The notes under the pieces were generated by a model, which saw only the letters and a list, made by a program, of their open reading frames with translations, had not been told where the DNA came from and searched no databases. Positions 57,236 through 64,000 of a stretch of 64,000 nt of DNA are shown here, one piece after another (the first letter of the stretch is position 1; each line of letters opens with the position of its first letter). The stretch spans positions 502,518 through 566,517 of the forward strand of contig JAVSML010025175.1 of NCBI GenBank assembly GCA_038503035.1, in the 5' to 3' direction. The DNA comes from Crocodylus rhombifer (taxonomy: Eukaryota > Chordata > Crocodylia > Crocodylidae). The position numbers were made by a program, and so were the translations under genes.

Positions 57236-58843
57236 GGTTCAAAAGCTGTTTCTCATCCAGTTTAAACATTCCCCACAAATGCTCTAAATATCTCAGTGTA
57301 TTAGAACAGTGCTACAAGCAGACTGACACAAACTTGGAGGGGGGAAATTCAAATAGTTGCAATAAGCCAACTAGTCTCTTTCCATTCCCATGGAGGTGAA
57401 AAACAGAAAGCTCACAAGCTGAAACCAGAAACTGTTTAAATTTATATTTATGTTTTACACACACTATGTAGTTATTTTTAAATCTAATAGTCCCTTTATG
57501 CTACTTTTGACTGCACCTCAATGTTACATACAGACGGGGCAGATTCAGGCCTTCCCATTCTCCCCCAGGCAAGCCCCTCCTTTCTCCTTTCAGGTATGCC
57601 CCCTGGCAGCTGATTGATTGTACAGCTTTTCCAAAAGTAGCATCCTCAGCTGCCAATCACCAAGTGGCAAGCTGCCAGCACAAGAGCTTCAGAGTATAGC
57701 TAACTCTGGAAACTACTGTAAAAGGTCCCTCCACTGCACAGTTCAAGACACTTGTTTTATCTGGTGTCTACAAGTCCCCATTTCAAATGATCTACTGTTT
57801 TTACAGCAGGTTTCCACCCTGTTACATTCACCAGAACATCAACAGGGCAAAAAGGAGATGCCAGATAAGTAGCCAGGGACAGAATGAGGGCTGTCTTGGC
57901 TCCTGGCCCTACATTTAACCCAAAAGAATTTAACAATTAGATCCTGATGCACATCATCTTCCCAACTTGGCCTTTCTTACCCGCCTTCACAGTATCTCTT
58001 ATTTAGATGTTATATCCTGCCACACCCAAAAAGGCTCAGGATAGCTTACAATGACAGAAAAACAAACACACAAGATAAGGAACAGGCTCCCCAAACAGCA
58101 CCATAAAACTTTAAAAATCCCTTTCCTACACTCCCTCACTTCCATGTCCCTGCCTATTTCACCCTAGCATATCCCTGCCCCCATTCACACTGAGATCTAT
58201 AAAGGGTACTTTAGCTTTCTGGCCAAAATCTCCATATTTGAACAAGGAAATATTTCAGCCCCCTGGAATCTTTTTAGAAGTAATCTGAACTTGGAGGAGG
58301 GAGACCTCAAGCAACCAAGTTAACTTCTTAATGTGCATTTTCAGTAGGGATAAGTTGTATTTCATTGTGTCAGAAAATTGCTGCTGCTGGAAAAGACATG
58401 CTTAGTTGCCCCCACATGAGAGAAAGCTGAAGTCAATGGATGGAAGAAGCCAGTAAAGTCAAGCATGAAGTCAAGGAAACTTGCCTTGAGTCGAGTCTTA
58501 GAATTGGAGTGACCTTACCCTTGCATGAGAGGACCTGGCTCAGCTGACCCATTACAGAGATGCAAGGATAGGATTTTCAAAATCAAGGCCAAACACCACT
58601 TACATTCACATTGACAGCAATAGGTAGCAATGGGAATGACTGAAAACATTTGGTTCAGGTTTTCCCAACCAAACACTTGGATTTTTGCCATTTTCATTTT
58701 CTAGACTTTGAGAAGTGAATGTGCTCCAAAGCAAGTGTTTTATCTGGAAAAAAGGACCTGATCTAGTAATTGGCTTGCATGGGGGCAGAATTAGGTGAGC
58801 ACTGAAATCTCAACCTGTCAATGGCTTTCTGCCAAAAAGCCCA
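57236..58843. other. Non-coding sequence, nothing identified
   Basis: No exon, terminal repeat pair or RNA gene was recognised. Confidence 0.5.
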
Positions 58844-58851
58844 ACATAATG

Positions 58852-59193
58852 TAGAGGTGCACTGACACATCCGTCTGATATTGGATAGGCATTAATATAA
58901 AGAAAATTGGTCGTATCAGAAAATTGGCCTGATGTGGCCAAAGCTGATAAATGCCTGTGCCCGCCCCACCCCAGCTGGGCAGTGCTTGCCCCAGCCCCTG
59001 CCCCACTCCTCCCTCACTGCGGGGGCCTTGATCTGCCCCCCAAGCCCTTTCCTCCTCCCTTCCCCTCCCACCACAACAGACTTACCAGCTGCATGGAGCT
59101 CTCCAAGCTGGTATCAGAAATCAGATCGGTATCGGCCAATATGCCTCCTTAAAAACTGGCTCTCTCTATCAGTGATTTTCCAGATGTTTCCTA
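58852..59193. mobile_element. hAT-like element related to the one at 48801
   Basis: Starts TAGAGGTGCACTGACA and ends CTCTATCAGTGATTTTCC...CCTA. The flanks ACATAATG (58844-58851) and ACATAATT (59194-59201) match at 7 of 8. Internal GGTATCGGCCAATAT and GCCCCAGCCCCTGCCCCA blocks link it to 48801-49223. Confidence 0.8.
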
Positions 59194-59201
59194 ACATAAT
59201 T

Positions 59202-62200
59202 TTCCGGATATAGCAACCCGATGGGGCACCCACACACACAAACACCCCACTGTGGCTGAATGGAAATGCATTCCAGTGAATTCCAATTTAGGAGCAGGAC
59301 CAATTAATACCTAAAGGGAATCTCATACCTATAATGAATGGCAGCCACAGCATGGAGCTTGAAGAGCAAGCCAGTATAAAGCAGGCAAAGGGGAATGCTG
59401 AGGGAAGAGAGGAAAATGCAAAAAGCAACCTAATTTCAAAACTAGCAGAAGCCTTCTTAGGTCAAGTTAGGCTCCCTGCTTTTCCTAATTTCCAATAAAG
59501 TCTAGAGAGACTCTATGGTAGTGAGGAATAGGGGCAACAGGGGAAGTAGAGGAAAAATAGGGTATTTTTTCCAGAAAGCTCATTCGCAGTATGATTGGAC
59601 CCACCTTATTTTCTAAAGGATATGCAGGGGCTCAGCAATTGAGTTAATGGATTGAATTACTGCCTTGAACTTAATCATGAAGATCCCTAGCTCCTCCTCT
59701 CAGACCACTCTTTAAATTATTTTGTGGTCTCTCTTTAACTCATGGACATTCCTACCAGGAGCTTAGAAAGGCCTTATTGATTCACCACAGTGCTATGAGG
59801 GATAGCACTTGGACATAAGTCCCAGTGGTCATCTTCTTGGGCAACCTTGAACAGGACACAACTTGAGTTCCCCAACACTGATATGCTGATAATTCATGCC
59901 CAACTTACACAGATGTCAAAAGGCTTGAAGTTTATACCCTATGGAAGGAATCACCGTTTGAAAGCCAGAACTGAAAAGGGTATTATTTGTCTATGCTCTA
60001 ATTTTTATCCTACTTACATTTTAGATCTGTGTTAGAAGTAACTGCACAGTCTACAGTACTAGAAGCCACCTTTGAAAAAGGTTCAGAGAACTTGACACAA
60101 TCTTTTTTTCCTATGGAACAAGACAGTTTAGAGCTTTTATTAATGGAAGTGTACAAAAAAAAACCCCCACTTGTGTGAAACCTAGGAAACTTAGGCTTCC
60201 TGCAAACATTCAAGATTAGAATGGGAAGGCAAAGGTTAAAACAAAAAAAGGTTCTTAAAACAAATATTACAGAAAAATGCTGTTTCTCCACAAAAGGCAA
60301 AGGACCTAAGCAGATGGAGTGCTGCCACCTTTTGGCTATATAGTCTCATCACAGCCGTCACGAAGAATATACAGTATAATCGTGAAAATAAGAGATACAG
60401 CTGAAGTGCTGCCTCATAACAAGTTTAATTGAAAACACTTGTTGTAAGAAATTTAATTCAGAGTTTCATGTTGACAGTAATCAACACTAGCACTTTTTGT
60501 AATCCTATACTTCAAACATGAGAGAAACAAAACTACTGTTTGGGGTAAATAAAGCAGAAAGGCTGCCTTGGCAACACCAGCTATTGTATCCAGACATAAC
60601 CCATTCAAGTTAATAAATATGTTACACATTGCTAGAGGCTCAGAAAAAGGTAACACAACTTACTGATTCCATATCATTTTTCTTCCCCACTTGAAATCAG
60701 AAAAAAACCCTAAAGCCAGTTCTGAAACCAACCTGGATAACATACTGCCCTGCCAGTGCAAGAGCCAACTTTAAATAGCATTCTCTCTGCCATCAGCAGA
60801 AGCTCGGAGTAGAAACTTCCAAGAGGAAAAGGGATTGTGAGCATCAGGTCACTCAGTCCTGCCGGCTAAAATGGAAGCAGTGTTAGCAGCAATCTGCAGG
60901 GAGGTCAGCTGAGGCTTCCTGAACAAAATCTGGACTCCCAGCTGTCCAGGATGAGATCTGGCATCACTGAGAAATGAGGCCCATGCCCAAGAAGACAGAA
61001 ATATGCAAGGTGGAGCTTAGGTCAAATAAAGCCCTCAAGAACAGGCAGGATGAATCCAAACAAGATGAGCTGCAGGGCAGAACCTGGTACTGAAGAAAAG
61101 TCAATTAAAATACACTGGCAACATGCATCAGGTGTGATATTTCTGTATCACCTATGATACCACGTGAGTAGTCCTAAATGATACAACAGAATAATTCACT
61201 CCCTCATGTACTCTCTCAGCAAGAGGCTGTGCTCAACCTAGAAGGATTGTCTTCTATCCTTTTACAGAGCGGGTCCAAAAAGCCTTCATTGCAAACACAA
61301 AGCTTGCTCCTTTTCAGAGCAACACATGATAAATTAATGGGGATGGAGGTACAAGAACTCTGCCCTGTGTGGTAGGTGAGAAGGGTGGCTGAAGATGCAG
61401 GACTCCCAGAGCTTACACTTGACCCTGGGGCAAGTAACCTCCTGGACTTTGCACCTCAGTTCCCCCTCTGTAAAATGGGCAATGAGTGCAATTCCCTACC
61501 TCCTAAGGGAGGAAAGGGGAGGGCAGGGGAAGAACTCATGCATTGGTAAAATAGTGCAAATGTCTTCCTACAGCTCCAAATAAAAACTATAAGCCATGAA
61601 CTGGACTCCTGACAAAAGCTTCCCCGGTTGTAGATCAGTACCTAATCATTCAGGCCAGGGGGAACCAAGAGACAGCCAGATGATACTAGCCACAATTACT
61701 TCTGTGTGCCATGCTAGCCCAATGGGCTACCAGGCCAGGGGGAACCTTGGACCTTGACGAGATGTGGGGGGGCCAGGAAAGGGAGTTTGCAAAGATACTG
61801 TGAGGCATGTTCTTACCTGACCCTGGTCACTGTAAGTCAATAGATTTTAGTCAGTTACTCCAAACCATTTAGAAAATGCAAAGGATGCACCTTAAGAACA
61901 AGAGGTTTCATTGTTTTCAGTGTTACTGCATAGGGAAAGGCTGAGATGGCAGAGCCCAAGCAACCCTGAAATAGTGCAGGCTCTTTGTCTCTGAATATCA
62001 TATAACATACTGGAAACAACACAGATTCCATTTTTCAGCTTCTGTGAAGTTTCTAGTATATACCAGCCCAGGACGTAAGCAACATACTAGCTCAAGTACT
62101 GTGCAAGCTATTGTACAAAGACTGAGGAAGCCAACAGCTGAAGGGTATTGCCAAGATTATCACAAAAAAGCTGATGTGGCAGAACTCCCTTTAAGGATCG

Positions 62201-62364
62201 CTCATCTTTCCCAGGGACTGCATGAAGCTTGTGAGGCTCATCAGTTCTCCTTCCTGTGCAGATGACAAGTCTTTTAGTGCCATGAATCTATGGATCTGAC
62301 CAGCACTGAATAAATCTAGTAGAAGAGCATCAAAGAACAGAAAGAGCACAACATAGGAGCGACT
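59202..62364. other. Non-coding sequence, nothing identified
   Basis: Long stretch without recognised TE ends or exons. Short duplicated text CAGGCCAGGGGGAACC occurs at 61651 and 61731. No CpG island or promoter was seen. Confidence 0.5.
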
Positions 62365-62563
62365 GGACATGTCTACACGAGACACTTAATGCACAAAAAG
62401 GCCAATTCTACTGTGCATTAGCACAGCAGACAAAACCGTGCCAAAGTGCTGATGTGCAGTAGATTTAATCTAACGTGCATTAAGATCACTAAAAAAGTAT
62501 TCATTTCTGCTAATGCACAGTAGTGCCTATTACGGTGCATTAATGAACATATAGATGCACCCA
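62365..62563. mobile_element. MITE-like element with terminal inverted repeats
   Basis: The left end GGACATGTCTACACG followed by CACTTAATGCAC and the reverse complement of the right end (GGGTGCATCTATATG, then TTCATTAATGCAC) correspond. GTGCATTAGCA motifs recur in both orientations inside. TSD not evident. Confidence 0.65.
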
Positions 62564-62659
62564 GGTTTTACAGAAGACCAGCATGAATCAGTTGTATTTA
62601 ATCCAATGTTTTCATTTACTTATTTCATTAGCTATATGGAAACCTTAATCATTAAATGA

Positions 62660-62770
62660 TTTAAGTGCAGATTAGACAAACATTTGCCTGGGATGGTTTG
62701 GATAGGAACAATGCTGTCTTGAACAAGGGACTGGACTAGATGAACTCCTGGGGTCCCCTTACGTCAACCT
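62660..62770 (+). mobile_element. CR1 3' tail, plus strand
   Basis: Reads RLDKHLPGMVWIG, followed by GGGACTGGACTAGATGAAC and CTCCTGGGGTCCCCTT: the end of CR1 ORF2 and its 3' UTR. Confidence 0.8.
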
Positions 62771-63174
62771 TATAAAAGGCACGCAACAACCGAGAAACAC
62801 CAAAGAATCCAACAAAAGAGGTGTTTCTCCAGGACACAAACAGCCACACATCATGCTCGGTTTCTGTCTCTCTTCTAAAAAGAAGTCACATACATGATAA
62901 AAATGGTGCAATATTATTCATACCCCCATCAGCTTTCAAAAAATATTCCCCTCATGCCAAGGAGATTCCTTTTCAGATTTGGATCCCACTAATTTTCTGG
63001 GTTTCTCTCCTCTTGTCATATAATTGTGGATAATTAAGTCCACTAAAAAAAATTGGTCATTAATTTAGGTTGTATTTTTTCCAAGTCTCAAAGCTTCTTT
63101 GCCCTGCATGGCACACACTTAGTAACAGTCTCATCAATTCATCAAATGACAACTTCCTTAGTACCCGTTCATTC

Positions 63175-63406
63175 TGCAAGTACTCCTCACTTAACGTCAT
63201 CCTGGTTAATGTTGTTTCATTATGATGTCACTGATCTATTAGAGAACATATTCGTTTAAAGTCACGCAATGTTTAATTATAACATTGTTTGGCCGCTGCC
63301 TGCTAGTAGGAAACTACTGTGACGTAACTGAATTCGCTTAAAGTCGTTCCACTTAAAGTTGCATTTTTCAAGAACATAACTACGACGTTAAGCAAGGAGT
63401 AGCTGT
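63175..63406. mobile_element. MITE with AACGTC-type terminal inverted repeats
   Basis: The left end has TACTCCTCACTTAACGTCAT; the reverse complement of the right end has TACTCCTTGCTTAACGTCGT. The interior keeps CpG-type TTAAAGTCACG and TTAAAGTCG motifs. It resembles pogo/Tigger-type terminal sequences and probably targets TA, but the exact ends are decayed. Confidence 0.72.
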
Positions 63407-64000
63407 ATTTAATTGTTGTATTGCTTGTCAATTTACATTGTGGTTTTGCAAGTTGGTTATTAGGACCTAAAAGTAAGTGTGCACGTGTGTGCACACAACA
63501 AAACTATGGGGTGTGCTTAATTAACAGGACAACCTTGAACAGAATACAAAACATGGTCAAAGGTTGATTGTTTGAATTTTCTTCTTATAATGGATGACTG
63601 TTATAATGCTGCACTTCCTTGGTAGATCTTATGTTCAGTATTACCATGCTATGCTTAAAGTAACAATGAAAAGGCAAAAAGGTAAATGCAGCAGAGGCTA
63701 AATATTGTAAGTTACAAATTATAGTGCATGAGCTTTTTATAAAAATCCTTTCATCTCTTTGGCATATCTTCTCTCAAATATTTGACTCCTTGATTTCAAT
63801 AAATCATTTCATTTTACTTAATTCCCTGTATCCAGTCAACCATTTTTACAGCAGGTATGTCTTTTCATTGCCAGAGGAAGAAAAGTTTTGCTCCTATCTT
63901 CACATAGAACAATACCTTCCTGCACATTTGAATCCTATGAAGTCATGTGATTTAGAATACCACAACCTAGGTCCCTATTCATCAAGACATGCTTTGAACT
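63407..64000. other. Non-coding sequence to the window end
   Basis: AT-rich, nothing identified. Confidence 0.5.

Larger units (their letters stand above)
51198..64000 (-). other. SLC4A4: Sequence upstream of the SLC4A4 start exon: 5' UTR intron or flank
   Basis: The start exon has a splice acceptor only one base before the ATG, so an upstream non-coding exon must exist. I see no CpG island or convincing promoter in the remaining 12.8 kb, so this is probably intron 1 continuing past the window edge. A non-coding exon here cannot be excluded by eye. Confidence 0.75.

Noticed and set aside
60772..61090. Possible promoter or first exon of SLC4A4 in a slightly GC-richer stretch
   Set aside because: No CpG enrichment, TATA-initiator arrangement or donor site that stood out; not supportable by eye.

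Overview
This is vertebrate nuclear DNA, not microbial DNA. It is AT-rich, almost all intron, and packed with transposable elements (TEs). The only host gene I can support is SLC4A4, the electrogenic Na+/HCO3- cotransporter NBCe1, on the minus strand. Two coding exons are present: the first coding exon of the NBCe1-B ("pancreatic") form at 51124-51197, with the start codon at 51196-51194, and the next exon at 25979-26158. Both have clean splice sites and compatible phase. Together they encode the 85-residue N-terminus specific to NBCe1-B (84 whole codons plus the first base of codon 85). The 24,965-bp stretch between them is an intron. The sequence below 25979 is the start of the next intron, and the sequence above 51197 is an upstream (5' UTR) intron or 5' flank.

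The TE mix suggests a non-avian sauropsid, most likely a crocodilian, with a turtle as the alternative. It has many CR1 LINEs in both orientations, many hAT elements with 8-bp target-site duplications (TSDs), a pogo/Tigger-like element flanked by TA, several palindromic MITE-like elements, and two old LINEs that are not CR1. Birds have far fewer DNA transposons and mammals lack young CR1. The species call is inference.

Layout. 1-4.9 kb: a CR1 split by a 2-kb hAT-like element that itself carries a second, doubly truncated CR1. 9.2-9.8 kb: a Tigger-like element with a transposase C-terminal remnant containing a PCNA-interacting (PIP box) motif. 10.6-11.5 kb: minus-strand CR1. 16.7-17.1 kb: a long inverted repeat. 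20-25.5 kb: three hAT elements, one hairpin-rich MITE and a CR1 with inverted 5' end. 25.98-26.16 kb: SLC4A4 exon. 29.3-33.5 kb: hAT, minus CR1 and a palindromic MITE. 37.3-43.1 kb: plus CR1, minus CR1 and a CR1 tail. 44.8-46.6 kb: a non-CR1 LINE with an inverted 5' end, plus a small hAT. 48.8-49.2 kb: hAT containing a 10-N gap. 51.12-51.20 kb: SLC4A4 start exon. 53.8-57.1 kb: an old minus-strand LINE interrupted by three later insertions, one of which contains an LTR-like insert. 58.9-63.4 kb: another hAT, a CR1 tail and two MITEs.

The most notable points are a proline at residue 49 of NBCe1-B where the human protein has the reported PKA-target threonine, the PIP box plus S/T-P repeats in the Tigger remnant, two nested TE stratigraphies that give relative ages, and a LINE 5' inversion with a 14-bp overlap at its breakpoint. 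I found no RNA genes, CRISPR arrays or intact TE proteins. All similarity calls are from memory, without database searches.
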